DNA of 34,681 bases from a virus: the IMG/VR virus record IMGVR_UViG_3300035698_005119, positions 1 through 34,681 of that record. The stretch is one strand, 5' to 3'. The notes below the pieces were generated by a model. It worked only from the letters and a program-made list of their open reading frames with translations, was not told the origin of the DNA and did no database searches. The translations under genes and the position numbers were made by a program. Below are positions 6,410-12,687 of this stretch, piece after piece. Position 1 is the stretch's first letter; each line of letters begins with the position of its first letter.

Positions 6410-6834
6410 TTCATTTCAACATCCACAAATTTGCCATCAACAATTTTCATATACTTTACAGGAGCGCTTAGATTACCTACACGCCTCATATACGCACGTC
6501 CGCCGTCAACAGCGCAGCCACTTCCTTCGACATTATGAAAGTCGTGACGGTGTTGACTGTATTCCCAACCCTTAAGACCTTCAACCATACCAAACTCAAC
6601 ATCTTCAATGTTATCAGCGTTACTAATCAACAGATGACCGAGAGTGTTTCTAATCAGTCTGAAATAACGATTGCCAAACTCAGGATGAGGGGTTGCACGA
6701 TAAAAGATATCACCAGCAACCGATTCTCCTCCGATAGCAGAAGTGCAAACGTATTTTACCTCAACGCCATCTTTATCAGTATAAAATTGCTCGATTGCAT
6801 TGATATCGAAGAGTGGTTTGTGATTAATATTCAT
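6406..6834 (-). CDS. Conserved phage protein of unknown function (142 aa)
   Basis: A 142-residue protein beginning MNINHKPLFDINAIEQFYTD. It has a central VCTSAIGGESVAGDIFYRATPH block, and the C-terminus VKYMKIVDGKFVDVEMK looks like a beta hairpin. ATGA-coupled to the next gene. I do not recognise a domain; soluble by composition. Confidence 0.65.
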   Translation of the reverse strand: MNINHKPLFDINAIEQFYTDKDGVEVKYVCTSAIGGESVAGDIFYRATPHPEFGNRYFRLIRNTLGHLLISNADNIEDVEFGMVEGLKGWEYSQHRHDFHNVEGSGCAVDGGRAYMRRVGNLSAPVKYMKIVDGKFVDVEMK

Positions 6835-6931
6835 AGCTTATACCATTTCTTTTTTCGAGCAAATAGAAACGCCAGAATGGCCTCTTTGCTATGACATAGT
6901 GGAAGGAGCCTTGGTGATCAACAGTGTTCAT
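6824..6931 (-). CDS. Short hypothetical protein (35 aa)
   Basis: A 35-residue basic, aromatic-rich peptide (starts MNTVDHQGSFHYVIAKRPFW). TGGAGA precedes the ATG, which overlaps the upstream stop as ATGA; its own stop overlaps the next gene by 11 bp. Tight packing on both sides is the main support. Confidence 0.5.
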   Translation of the reverse strand: MNTVDHQGSFHYVIAKRPFWRFYLLEKRNGISYEY

Positions 6932-7098
6932 TGATCGTTCTCCATTGAATCTAAATCATCAAGAATAAGACGCTTCATTTCATTGGCTTTACTGTAGGCG
7001 TCAATGGTTTTTACATCAACGTAACCATACTCCAAAAGAGTTTGTCGGGCTGAACGTTGCAACTCAACGTATTTCAAGAATTTGCTTTTCAATGACAT
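6928..7098 (-). CDS. Hypothetical protein (56 aa)
   Basis: A 56-residue helical, charged protein beginning MSLKSKFLKYVELQRSARQT. It is the first gene of the promoter at 7124-7152 and is ATGA-coupled to the next ORF. GGAGG lies upstream of the ATG. Function unknown. Confidence 0.6.
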   Translation of the reverse strand: MSLKSKFLKYVELQRSARQTLLEYGYVDVKTIDAYSKANEMKRLILDDLDSMENDQ

Positions 7099-7123
7099 AG
7101 ATTACCTCCATTTGATTTAATAT

Positions 7124-7152
7124 ACTATACCACATCTTATCTACGATGTACA
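7124..7152 (-). promoter_or_regulatory. Sigma70-type promoter
   Basis: TGTACA, 17 bp, TATAGT with extended -10 TGG. It lies just downstream of the terminator at 7163-7197 that ends the previous operon. Confidence 0.8.
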
Positions 7153-7162
7153 TAATTAAAAT

Positions 7163-7197
7163 GAAAAAAAGGCGCTAAAGTTTCCCCTAGCGCCTTA
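7163..7197 (-). terminator. Rho-independent terminator
   Basis: An 8-bp stem (AGGCGCTA/TAGCGCCT, 7170-7177 with 7188-7195) is followed on the minus strand by seven T. The stop codon of the zinc-ribbon gene lies inside the stem. It ends the DNA ligase operon. Confidence 0.9.
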
Positions 7198-7429
7198 ATT
7201 TATCTGCTACCTGATAGCCCATCGGGCATTCGTATGTTGAACAAACATATCCAGTCGAAGCCTTAAACTCCATGCCACAGCTCATACATTTACTAACACC
7301 AAAATCAGGATCAATGTCATATGTGGGGCGTGGTGGAAATAAAGGAACCTGCTCGTATTTTTCAATCCAAGTATCGAGTTTCTTGTCGATACGCTCGATG
7401 GCAGCAAGAATTCTTTCATGCTCAGTCAT
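7187..7429 (-). CDS. Zinc-ribbon protein (80 aa)
   Basis: An N-terminal helix (residues 1-30) is followed by CMSCGMEF and CSTYECPMGY, four Cys spaced as in a zinc ribbon. The start has GGGGAGAACGTA before the ATG and overlaps the ligase gene by 8 bp. The stop is inside the terminator stem. Zinc binding is inferred; a nucleic-acid or replisome partner is possible given the ligase neighbour. Confidence 0.7.
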   Translation of the reverse strand: MTEHERILAAIERIDKKLDTWIEKYEQVPLFPPRPTYDIDPDFGVSKCMSCGMEFKASTGYVCSTYECPMGYQVADKLRR

Positions 7430-8588
7430 TACGTTCTCCCCAGCCCCAATCTGTTACAACAGGAAACCTTGGCATGCCATCTGGCGTAGGTGTAAAGTAT
7501 CGAACAGTTGCCCAGTCAGGACATTCTTTCTCCATCAAGGCTTTCAGAGTGGCTTGATTACCACGAACACCGGCACCACATTCTCGACCATCATCAAGCT
7601 CAATCACAAAGCGCTTGATGTGTCCAGACCAGTTACCTAGACCTTCTTCTACACGCATGACCTTAAACTCTCGATCAAGAAACTCTTTTCGCTTAATCAG
7701 AAACTTAGAACGTTTACCTTCATACACTCCATTGACACGAACCATCTGTCCTTCATAGCCATCTTCGAGGTATTGCTCATAGTATTTGTCAATTTCTTCT
7801 AGTGACCCAACTCTCCACGTTTCAACAGCTTTAACCATAGTTGTTGCATACATATTGGCCAGTTCGTCCATGATCCACGTAATACGATCACTAAAGAATG
7901 GGTCTGTGCCATAGAAGTTTTTCATATCTTCAGGACATACTGCCATATCATATACGTGATACTCTACAACTTCTGCGGACTCTGCAAGGTCTTCTGCGGT
8001 TGGTTTAGTCTTACGAACCAGTGATACAATCTTATCGAAGTTGTTTTTCAGATCATGGTTATACAACTCACCATCAAGAACAGCGTCAGGATAATCAACA
8101 AAGAATGGTTTGAGTTGCTTAATGATATGGTCGCAACCAAGGATAGGTTTAAAGCCGCGTGTCCATAGACCATCAGCACGAGCAAGGCAGCGAATGCCAT
8201 CTAGCTTTGGCTGCGTGCAATATTCACTGGTCTCAAAGAAAAGTTTAGCATCTTCAAACTTGATAGCCAACATTGCCTTTACTTTGTCGAACGAATCAAT
8301 GGCTTTGATGTCGCTAAAATAACCATTCTTGATTTTCTTAATCATTTCTGCATCAGCTTCAAACTCAGCCTGTTGGTTTGCAGTAGTAGCATTTGCCCGG
8401 CCGACATTTTTCGGTTTAACAATCTTCCACTCGGATGTAACTTTCTGACCATCTACAAGTCCAGAGATTGTCCGCCAACCTGCTTCGCCTGTATCTAGAT
8501 CAAAACCGGTCTCATAGTTCCACACACGAACTTTGCCTTTGCTATCTCGTTTGAAATAGCCCTGGCTAATTAGATTTACTTGCATCAT
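7422..8588 (-). CDS. ATP-dependent DNA ligase
   Basis: A 388-residue ligase. Residues 1-55 form a small WGR-like N-terminal region (YFKRDSKGKVRVWNYETG). The adenylation domain has motif I KLDGIR (Lys128 carries AMP), motif III DGELY near 172, motif IV EGQMVR near 280 and motif V KFLIKRK near 297, followed by an OB-type C-terminus. All catalytic motifs are present, so it should be active in joining nicks during phage DNA replication. AAGGA stands seven bases before the first ATG. It shares an operon with a small upstream gene and the zinc-ribbon gene. Confidence 0.92.
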   Translation of the reverse strand: MMQVNLISQGYFKRDSKGKVRVWNYETGFDLDTGEAGWRTISGLVDGQKVTSEWKIVKPKNVGRANATTANQQAEFEADAEMIKKIKNGYFSDIKAIDSFDKVKAMLAIKFEDAKLFFETSEYCTQPKLDGIRCLARADGLWTRGFKPILGCDHIIKQLKPFFVDYPDAVLDGELYNHDLKNNFDKIVSLVRKTKPTAEDLAESAEVVEYHVYDMAVCPEDMKNFYGTDPFFSDRITWIMDELANMYATTMVKAVETWRVGSLEEIDKYYEQYLEDGYEGQMVRVNGVYEGKRSKFLIKRKEFLDREFKVMRVEEGLGNWSGHIKRFVIELDDGRECGAGVRGNQATLKALMEKECPDWATVRYFTPTPDGMPRFPVVTDWGWGERND

Positions 8589-8591
8589 AAT

Positions 8592-8771
8592 CTATTCCTT
8601 ATTTTTCAAAAAGATTTTTAGTGTTTTGCCATCATCTTGAATATCAATTTCAACACCTGTGGCGCCATAGCACGTATACGATCTTCCCATTGAGTCAATA
8701 ACTTCCACCCGGGTTACCTCTGGAAGGGGTATACTGTATTTGGGATTGCCGCGTTTGCCTAAATTGTTCAT
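8592..8771 (-). CDS. Hypothetical protein (59 aa)
   Basis: A 59-residue beta-rich protein beginning MNNLGKRGNPKYSIPLPEVT. GGAGATACACA precedes the ATG, and the promoter at 8795-8823 is directly upstream. It precedes the ligase gene with a two-base-scale gap. Function unknown. Confidence 0.65.
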   Translation of the reverse strand: MNNLGKRGNPKYSIPLPEVTRVEVIDSMGRSYTCYGATGVEIDIQDDGKTLKIFLKNKE

Positions 8772-8794
8772 TGTGTATCTCCTTTGATATGTTA

Positions 8795-8823
8795 GTTATA
8801 CCATAGAAGATACACAATGAACA
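8795..8823 (-). promoter_or_regulatory. Sigma70-type promoter of the ligase operon
   Basis: TGTTCA, 17 bp, TATAAC with extended -10 TGG and the shared cassette leader. Confidence 0.75.
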
Positions 8824-8842
8824 TAGTTATTTCACATATTCT

Positions 8843-9070
8843 TTAAAATTCAATATCAACAATTTTGCCGGACTTTTTATCCCGCTTATGGCCAACGTCA
8901 TCATAATACCAACTTCTTTTAGCTGGATCTAGATGGACGTCGGACATTTCGGAACGAGACTTTTTAATAATATTAACTAAATCATCTTTGCGTTGCTGCA
9001 ATAATTCTAATTTAATCTTAGTTTGATTAATCTCGTGTTCCAGATTTTCTAACTCTCCACACATACTCAT
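8843..9070 (-). CDS. Coiled-coil protein (75 aa)
   Basis: Residues 4-40 form a heptad-like helix (LENLEHEINQTKIKLELLQQ). The C-terminus (SWYYDDVGHKRDKKSGK) resembles the tail of small phage zinc- or nucleic-acid-associated proteins. AGGAG sits six bases before the chosen ATG, which directly follows the stop of the YkuK-like gene, so the longer in-frame ORF is rejected. Confidence 0.65.
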   Translation of the reverse strand: MSMCGELENLEHEINQTKIKLELLQQRKDDLVNIIKKSRSEMSDVHLDPAKRSWYYDDVGHKRDKKSGKIVDIEF

Positions 9071-9071
9071 A

Positions 9072-9551
9072 TTATACTCCTCTTCCGTGGGCCACTCCAT
9101 CAGCACCATAACTTGCTGCAAAGCCTTCTGGCTTCAACTTAGGCTCAATGCCTGTCATACCAAGAACATATCCGGCAGCTTCACTTGCGGCACAGTTAGA
9201 ACCATGTACTGGATCGATATTAATATCGAGGTGGATTTCAGTATCAAACTCATCAACAAAAGGTGCGACCTGTAAATATAGTTCACACACCTTTCGAGCT
9301 TCTGTAATCATACGCATCTTAGGACGGTTCTGTTTTAAATCATAATCTGCCTCATGTGATACATTAGAGAAAATGCGGCAACCGCTTTTACCATTCTTGT
9401 GAACAATTAGAACAGTAGCGAAACGAGCCATTGGTCTCTCTGTCTTACTGTGAAAATAACGAACAGAGTCGCATCCAAAGTATAGCTTTGTGTTTTCATC
9501 TAATGTGATCAATAGATCAACGATTTCTTCAATTTGTGTTTGGGTAAACAT
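9072..9551 (-). CDS. YkuK-like (DUF458) RNase H-fold protein
   Basis: This 159-residue protein has the family hallmarks: YFGCDS near residue 25, LDINIDPVHGSNCAASEAAG near 115, and PKLKPEGFAASYGADGVAHG at the C-terminus. These match Bacillus YkuK/DUF458, predicted to have an RNase H-like fold; the biochemical role is unproven. It is coupled to the upstream gene by TAATG and is followed at once by the coiled-coil gene. An RNA or DNA processing role is inferred from fold only. Confidence 0.8.
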   Translation of the reverse strand: MFTQTQIEEIVDLLITLDENTKLYFGCDSVRYFHSKTERPMARFATVLIVHKNGKSGCRIFSNVSHEADYDLKQNRPKMRMITEARKVCELYLQVAPFVDEFDTEIHLDINIDPVHGSNCAASEAAGYVLGMTGIEPKLKPEGFAASYGADGVAHGRGV

Positions 9552-9757
9552 TACATTTCCTCACCCTCCTTTGTATTGATCCATGAATGACATGAATATC
9601 CCTCGAGCGTCCAACCAATATTCTCAGCTAGAACAGTAGTCACTGCTAAAGATTGATAACATTCAAATTCTGTTTTTGCGAATAGCCCAGAGTTGTAAAC
9701 CTCACAAAATGATTCGCCGTCTAGGGTTGCGCAAAGCAAAAGAAAACCTGACCACAT
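9551..9757 (-). CDS. Small Cys-containing protein, possibly membrane-associated (68 aa)
   Basis: A 68-residue protein starting MWSGFLLLCATLDGESFCEV. The hydrophobic start is too short for a clear signal peptide; four Cys (including CYQS and SCHSW) suggest disulfides or metal binding. AAGGAGAATAAT precedes the ATG, and its stop is TAATG-coupled to the YkuK-like gene. Function unknown. Confidence 0.6.
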   Translation of the reverse strand: MWSGFLLLCATLDGESFCEVYNSGLFAKTEFECYQSLAVTTVLAENIGWTLEGYSCHSWINTKEGEEM

Positions 9758-9777
9758 ATTATTCTCCTTTATAAATT

Positions 9778-9828
9778 CTAGTTAAGTACGATCTGGCCAG
9801 TGAAGCCAAAGTCAAATTCATTTGTCAT
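9778..9828 (-). CDS. Leader-size ORF, MTNEFDFGFT peptide (16 aa)
   Basis: A 16-codon ORF (MTNEFDFGFTGQIVLN) is the first frame after a consensus promoter. AGAAGAA precedes the ATG. The 'FDFGFT' start recalls a small conserved phage peptide (memory only), whose usual length is greater, so this may be a shortened version or a translated leader. Confidence 0.35.
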   Translation of the reverse strand: MTNEFDFGFTGQIVLN

Positions 9829-9847
9829 GTATATTCTTCTCATAATC

Positions 9848-9876
9848 ATTATATATCATCTACAGCATAATGTAAA
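9848..9876 (-). promoter_or_regulatory. Sigma70-type promoter after the tRNA array
   Basis: TTTACA, 17 bp, perfect TATAAT. The -35 abuts the U-run of the terminator ending the tRNA operon, so it restarts transcription for the 9828-to-8843 genes. Confidence 0.85.
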
Positions 9877-9877
9877 C

Positions 9878-9913
9878 TAAAAAAAGCCCAGATACCGAAA
9901 TATCTGGGCTTTA
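9878..9913 (-). terminator. Rho-independent terminator of the tRNA array
   Basis: A 12-bp stem (AAAGCCCAGATA at 9883-9894 with TATCTGGGCTTT at 9901-9912), loop of six, is followed on the minus strand by a T-run. It lies just after tRNA-Gly(TCC). Confidence 0.9.
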
Positions 9914-9917
9914 ATAT

Positions 9918-9992
9918 TGGAGCGGATAGAGAATTTCGAAATCTCGACCTGATGGTTGGAAACCACCTGCTCTGCCTCTGAGCTATACCCGC
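9918..9992 (-). tRNA. tRNA-Gly(TCC)
   Basis: 75-nt cloverleaf with encoded TCCA end; anticodon loop TTTCCAA. The T-arm (GAGAT TTCGAAA TTCTC) and acceptor are close to those of tRNA-Gly(GCC) at 11905, so the two are probably duplicates. It reads GGA and, by wobble, other GGN codons. Confidence 0.93.
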
Positions 9993-9998
9993 AATTTG

Positions 9999-10057
9999 GG
10001 ATGCCCTATAACCACCGGTTTCCGGAAGTCATTTGATTTCTTCTATGACCGACATCC
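9999..10057 (-). ncRNA. Predicted three-way-junction RNA (59 nt)
   Basis: A 7-bp closing stem (9999-10005 with 10051-10057, one G-U) encloses a CCGG-TTT-CCGG hairpin (10015-10025) and a 6-bp hairpin AGTCAT/ATGACC (10027-10050). It begins six bases from tRNA-Gly and would be in the same transcript. The acceptor-like stem suggests a shrunken tRNA, but there is no room for a third arm. Structure is by eye; strand is inferred from neighbours. Confidence 0.45.
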
Positions 10058-10083
10058 AATCATAGTATAGATTATTACTACTA

Positions 10084-10119
10084 ATAACAAGGCTCGCACA
10101 ATCTAACCTTCCTTGTTAT
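10084..10119. other. 9-bp hairpin in gap
   Basis: ATAACAAGG (10084-10092) pairs with CCTTGTTAT (10111-10119) around an 18-nt loop. No U-run follows on either strand, so it is not a simple terminator. Possible RNA-processing site before the tRNA-Gly region. Confidence 0.4.
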
Positions 10120-10139
10120 ATCGCCACAATCGACAATTC

Positions 10140-10273
10140 TTATTTACTGAGAGGGAGTCCTGCAATCATACCAATAGCATACCAACCAGCAAGATCATTT
10201 GCATCTTGAAGATGGCGTAGACTAGACAAATTGACATCAACAGGATGACAAACTCTTCAATATATTTTTCCAT
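10140..10273 (-). pseudogene. Frameshifted short conserved phage protein
   Basis: The ATG is TAATG-coupled to the gene upstream. Frame 1 gives MEKYIEE and then an unrelated hydrophobic stretch ending after 35 codons. A one-base shift after codon 7 gives VCHPVDVNLSSL followed by DANDLAGWYAIGMIAGLPL, a C-terminus I recall in short phage proteins. One missing G at about 10253 (GAGGTT read as GAGTT) restores 44 codons. Real mutation or a lost base in the sequence. Confidence 0.6.
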
Positions 10274-10488
10274 TATTGCTTCCTTAGCTTTTCATAAATG
10301 TTGTATTCGATAGTGCCAGGTTTTGAGTTGATAACCATATCAACTAGTGTGGTGTATTCTTCGGACGTAAATTCCCTTTCGAACTCAGGATCCTCTTCGG
10401 ACACCACATATCCTCTGGCTACCATTTCTTCCTGAAGCTCGGAGTCTGTCCATTCGTCAAGATCAACTTCTGTATAGATCACCTTCAT
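10273..10488 (-). CDS. Hypothetical protein (71 aa)
   Basis: A 71-residue very acidic protein beginning MKVIYTEVDLDEWTDSELQE; the tail KPGTIEYNIYEKLRKQ is a block I recall in small phage proteins. It sits in the operon led by the promoter at 11111-11139. Acidic early proteins of this size can be inhibitors or DNA mimics, but nothing here shows it. Confidence 0.65.
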   Translation of the reverse strand: MKVIYTEVDLDEWTDSELQEEMVARGYVVSEEDPEFEREFTSEEYTTLVDMVINSKPGTIEYNIYEKLRKQ

Positions 10489-10492
10489 AATA

Positions 10493-10570
10493 TTATCCCT
10501 TTACGATCTTTACGTTCTTGCCAAGAAGCTTACAAATCTGCTCTAGTGTCATTTCTTCTACGGAATTCAT
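10493..10570 (-). CDS. Very short protein (25 aa)
   Basis: A 25-residue ORF beginning MNSVEEMTLEQICKLLGKNV. Its ATG overlaps the upstream stop as ATGA, the main support. The composition (short helix, basic tail) is protein-like. No family is recognised. Confidence 0.45.
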   Translation of the reverse strand: MNSVEEMTLEQICKLLGKNVKIVKG

Positions 10571-10818
10571 TTTAACACCATATTCTTGAAGAATATACAT
10601 TCTTCTTCTGTCACCTCTTTGCCATTGAGATACCAAGACTTGTCGCCCTCGGCGTATTCAATCGCTGGACCATCTTCGCGATGCAGTTTACCATTGAGAT
10701 ACCAGTATTTGGTTCCACTGATACATTCAACAGCAGGACCATCTTCACGATGAAGTTTTCCATTGAGATACCAAGACTTGTCGCCATTGGCGTATACTTC
10801 TACTTTATATTCGATCAT
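10567..10818 (-). CDS. MORN/YwqK-type repeat protein, short paralogue (83 aa)
   Basis: It has three 21-residue units (core WYLNGKLHREDGPA) at about residues 15-75 and a short acidic tail (KEVTEEECIFF). It is a paralogue of the five-unit gene at 1881-2327; the first residues MIEYKVEVYANGDKSWYLNG match that gene's start in pattern. AAAGGATAATATT precedes the ATG. Function unknown; probable partner-binding solenoid. Confidence 0.75.
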   Translation of the reverse strand: MIEYKVEVYANGDKSWYLNGKLHREDGPAVECISGTKYWYLNGKLHREDGPAIEYAEGDKSWYLNGKEVTEEECIFFKNMVLK

Positions 10819-10822
10819 AATA

Positions 10823-11086
10823 TTATCCTTTCAAAACCGCTTGAACTGCACGAGCGGTATCAACATCAATGAATTCAACCCAGAGATATTTTACATCATC
10901 ATCACGAGTGGTAGTAACCAAACCTTTTTTCTTGAGGTCAGCAAGATTGCCACGCTCTTCCTTAGTGAAGTCCATCAACGCAAGATTGAAACCGTTAACA
11001 TTGTCATAGTTCTCATACTCAGCTTCTTGGATCATTTTGATATAAAGAATTTGTGAGGCGGAAGTAAGGTTTTGAAACTTTGTCAT
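10823..11086 (-). CDS. Hypothetical protein, possible winged-helix (87 aa)
   Basis: An 87-residue protein starting MTKFQNLTSASQILYIKMIQ. Helices at about 9-50 followed by GLVTTTRDDDVKYLWVEF could be a winged-helix wing, so DNA binding is possible but not proven. GGAGATACACA precedes the chosen ATG; the longer ORF start is rejected. First gene after the promoter at 11111-11139. Confidence 0.6.
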   Translation of the reverse strand: MTKFQNLTSASQILYIKMIQEAEYENYDNVNGFNLALMDFTKEERGNLADLKKKGLVTTTRDDDVKYLWVEFIDVDTARAVQAVLKG

Positions 11087-11110
11087 TGTGTATCTCCATT
11101 TGATATAACT

Positions 11111-11139
11111 ACAATACCATAAGAAGATACCATTGTACA
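11111..11139 (-). promoter_or_regulatory. Sigma70-type promoter
   Basis: TGTACA, 17 bp, TATTGT with extended -10 TGG. It restarts transcription after the tRNA-Leu(TAG) end of the array. Confidence 0.7.
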
Positions 11140-11154
11140 CCCCCTAAATGAAGT

Positions 11155-11213
11155 TTTTTAAAATAATTTGAGAGGCGACTATATCTCTCAACATTTTACC
11201 CCGCCATGGCGGG
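11155..11213 (-). terminator. Possible terminator region after tRNA-Leu(TAG)
   Basis: A 14-bp perfect palindrome, CCCGCCATGGCGGG (11200-11213), is followed on the minus strand by GAGAG...CTCTC (11185-11189 with 11170-11174) and a T-rich stretch. This could end the upstream tRNA transcript, but the U-run is weak. The NcoI-like palindrome could also be a protein site. Confidence 0.4.
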
Positions 11214-11255
11214 TCTGCGCTGTATTGCCATCCTGCCCCGATCCAAATATAATAA

Positions 11256-11340
11256 TGGTACCTCTGGGGAGACTCGAACTCCCACGCCGTAAAGCACTTG
11301 ATTCTAAGTCAAGTGTGTCTACCAATTCCACCACAGAGGC
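11256..11340 (-). tRNA. tRNA-Leu(TAG)
   Basis: 85-nt class II tRNA with encoded CCA; anticodon loop CTTAGAA; long variable arm. T-arm GGGAG TTCGAGT CTCCC. Reads CTA and relatives. Confidence 0.95.
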
Positions 11341-11351
11341 ATTGTATTGCT

Positions 11352-11454
11352 GGTGCTGGAAGCGACTCCTTATGGCCTGCACCAAGGCCAGAATTGTTTC
11401 ATTACGGATAAGAACAACTCAAAAAATCCTTCTGGTTATAACGATACCAGCACC
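11352..11454 (-). ncRNA. Predicted structured RNA closed by 8-bp stem (103 nt)
   Basis: GGTGCTGG (11352-11359) pairs perfectly with CCAGCACC (11447-11454). Inside is a 6-bp hairpin TGGCCT/AGGCCA (11373-11390) and a weaker GGAT/ATCC. It lies between tRNA-Thr and tRNA-Leu in the same orientation. No ORF with an RBS is present. T4 makes two stable RNAs (C and D) of unknown role within its tRNA cluster; this may be an analogue. Confidence 0.45.
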
Positions 11455-11533
11455 GATGGCTAACAAAAGTTTATTTACAAGTGAAGTTGTTCCATGGACT
11501 TTCACTTGGTTTTTAGAGTAGCAAACTCTAACT

Positions 11534-11609
11534 TGGTGCTGCTACGAGGGCTCGAACCCCGGACATCTTCATTACAAGTGAAGCGCTCTACCAACTGAGC
11601 TATAGCAGC
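11534..11609 (-). tRNA. tRNA-Thr(TGT)
   Basis: 76-nt canonical cloverleaf, encoded ACCA, anticodon loop CTTGTAA, T-loop TTCGAGC. Between it and tRNA-Leu are further hairpins at 11478-11508 (CAAGTGAA/TTCACTTG) and 11513-11531 (TTAGAGT/ACTCTAA). Confidence 0.95.
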
Positions 11610-11617
11610 ATTTAAAT

Positions 11618-11729
11618 AGTATGACCATCACATTGCATGGGATATGTGAATCCCTCGTCCTGAACTTCTTACCCCGAGAATCTAGAATCGGAGATGAAGC
11701 CCAACGGAGTCTGAATCTTACGTCATACT
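11618..11729 (-). ncRNA. Predicted structured RNA closed by 8-bp stem (112 nt)
   Basis: AGTATGAC (11618-11625) pairs with GTCATACT (11722-11729). Inside are GGGAT/ATCCC (11639-11654) and CCGA/TCGG (11674-11691) hairpins. It sits between tRNA-Thr and the next tRNA-like element. No CCA end and no tRNA loops. Confidence 0.45.
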
Positions 11730-11733
11730 AACT

Positions 11734-11808
11734 TGGTCCTCTGCGTGAAGTAACGAACTTCCTCGACGTGATAACTTTTCACGTCTTCAACCTACTCGGT
11801 TACAGAGG
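11734..11808 (-). ncRNA. Degenerate tRNA-like RNA with CCA end (75 nt)
   Basis: CCTCTGT at the 5' end pairs with GCAGAGG and is followed by ACCA, and the length is 75 nt as in a tRNA. The middle arm is a 7-bp stem GACGTGA/TCACGTC with loop AAAGTTA that has no U33, and the T-arm is a 4-bp GAAG/CTTC stem. A degenerate tRNA or a tRNA-shaped RNA; an amino acid cannot be assigned. Confidence 0.5.
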
Positions 11809-11815
11809 TTAACTT

Positions 11816-11891
11816 TGGTGCGAGATGTAGGGATCGAACCTATGACCTGCGGTATGTAACACCGATGCTCTACCATCTGAGCTAATCTCGC
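11816..11891 (-). tRNA. tRNA-Val(TAC)
   Basis: 76-nt cloverleaf with encoded CCA; anticodon loop GTTACAT; canonical T-arm ATAGG TTCGATC CCTAC. Anticodon stem has a weak first pair. Confidence 0.92.
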
Positions 11892-11904
11892 AAAATAACT
11901 TACT

Positions 11905-11979
11905 TGGAGCGGATAGAGAATTTTGAAATCTCGACCTTCTGATTGGCAACCAGATGCTCTGCCTCTGAGCTATACCCGC
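11905..11979 (-). tRNA. tRNA-Gly(GCC)
   Basis: 75 nt, encoded TCCA, anticodon loop TTGCCAA. Body almost identical to tRNA-Gly(TCC) at 9918; the anticodon arm differs, which suggests duplication and anticodon change. Confidence 0.93.
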
Positions 11980-11984
11980 ATTAT

Positions 11985-12060
11985 TGGTCAGGGTAAGAGG
12001 ACTCGAACCTCCGGCCTTCGCATTCCAAGTGCGACACTCTACCAACTGAGCTATACCCTG
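11985..12060 (-). tRNA. tRNA-Pro(TGG)
   Basis: 76 nt, encoded ACCA, anticodon loop CTTGGAA, canonical D- and T-arms. Confidence 0.95.
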
Positions 12061-12083
12061 TTAAAATGAATTTCGAGAACATT

Positions 12084-12167
12084 TTTACAACTTGTTCAGG
12101 TTGATCTTCAACAACATAGCCAAGACCTTAAACGTCATACCCTCGGAGGCTCAGAGGTTGTTGCAAA
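12084..12167 (-). ncRNA. Predicted structured RNA closed by 8-bp stem (84 nt)
   Basis: TTTACAAC (12084-12091) pairs with GTTGCAAA (12160-12167, one G-U). Inside are CCTC/GAGG (12141-12157) and GTTGA/TCAAC with a 3-nt loop (about 12100-12112). It lies between tRNA-Asp and tRNA-Pro. Confidence 0.4.
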
Positions 12168-12170
12168 TAA

Positions 12171-12245
12171 TGGCGGTTCCAGCGGGACTTGAACCCGCTT
12201 CAACGGCGTGACAGGCCGCTATAATAACCCATATACGATGGAACC
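12171..12245 (-). tRNA. tRNA-Asp(GTC)
   Basis: 75 nt, encoded GCCA, anticodon loop CTGTCAC, T-arm GCGGG TTCAAGT CCCGC. Confidence 0.93.
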
Positions 12246-12291
12246 AAATCAATATTGAAAAACACACGATCTATTTACACCTTCGAATTCT

Positions 12292-12366
12292 TGGTTGCGG
12301 ATGATGGATTTGCACCACCGATCTTCTGCTTATGAGGCAGACGAGATAACTACTTCTCCAACCCGC
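12292..12366 (-). tRNA. tRNA-Met(CAT), elongator-type
   Basis: 75 nt, encoded ACCA, anticodon loop CTCATAA. First pair is G-C, unlike bacterial initiators. T-loop is TGCAAAT. It is one of three CAT tRNAs in the window; one could be an Ile(AUA) species if lysidine-modified. Confidence 0.9.
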
Positions 12367-12377
12367 AAAATATAGTA

Positions 12378-12537
12378 AACGTTGCACAAACTGTCATAAT
12401 GGGAACAACCTAATAAGAGATTAGACACCCGAACAATACCTAAACTAGCCGTGTGAGAATGACTATTGTATATTGAACTTAGTGCTCCACAATAAAGCTT
12501 ATGAGCGACAGACTCAATCTCACTTGATCGCAACGTT
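12378..12537 (-). ncRNA. Predicted structured RNA closed by 8-bp stem (160 nt)
   Basis: AACGTTGC (12378-12385) pairs with GCAACGTT (12530-12537). A 10-bp internal stem with one mismatch joins 12453-12462 to 12514-12523. It fills most of the 320-base gap between tRNA-Ser and tRNA-Met, where no credible gene is seen. Confidence 0.45.
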
Positions 12538-12578
12538 ATGTGTTTGGCTCTACCCATGGTCACTCTCTGGGCGATTTA

Positions 12579-12684
12579 ATCGGATGTTGATCCTGACCGA
12601 TACCGTATTTCTATTTGGTTGATTTGCTACGCTGGCTCAACCAATAAAGCCTCGATTAGTCCCAAACATTAGTAAAGGACTCGA
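12579..12684 (-). ncRNA. Predicted three-hairpin RNA
   Basis: Three successive hairpins: ATCGG/CCGAT (12579-12601), TTGGTTGA/TCAACCAA (12615-12644) and AGTCC/GGACT (12658-12681). They end four bases from tRNA-Ser. The arrangement looks like a cloverleaf without a clear closing stem. Confidence 0.4.
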
Positions 12685-12687
12685 TAA

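Noticed and set aside
11200-11213. CCCGCCATGGCGGG palindrome as an origin or att site
   Set aside because: A single 14-bp palindrome without repeats, integrase or AT-rich region; possibly part of a terminator.
11488-11500. GTG-start hydrophobic 28-codon frame near tRNA-Thr
   Set aside because: No SD and overlapping hairpin; probably chance.
12330-12563. 77-codon ORF on the minus strand
   Set aside because: It runs into tRNA-Met(CAT), and the rest coincides with the structured 12378-12537 segment; composition is not protein-like.
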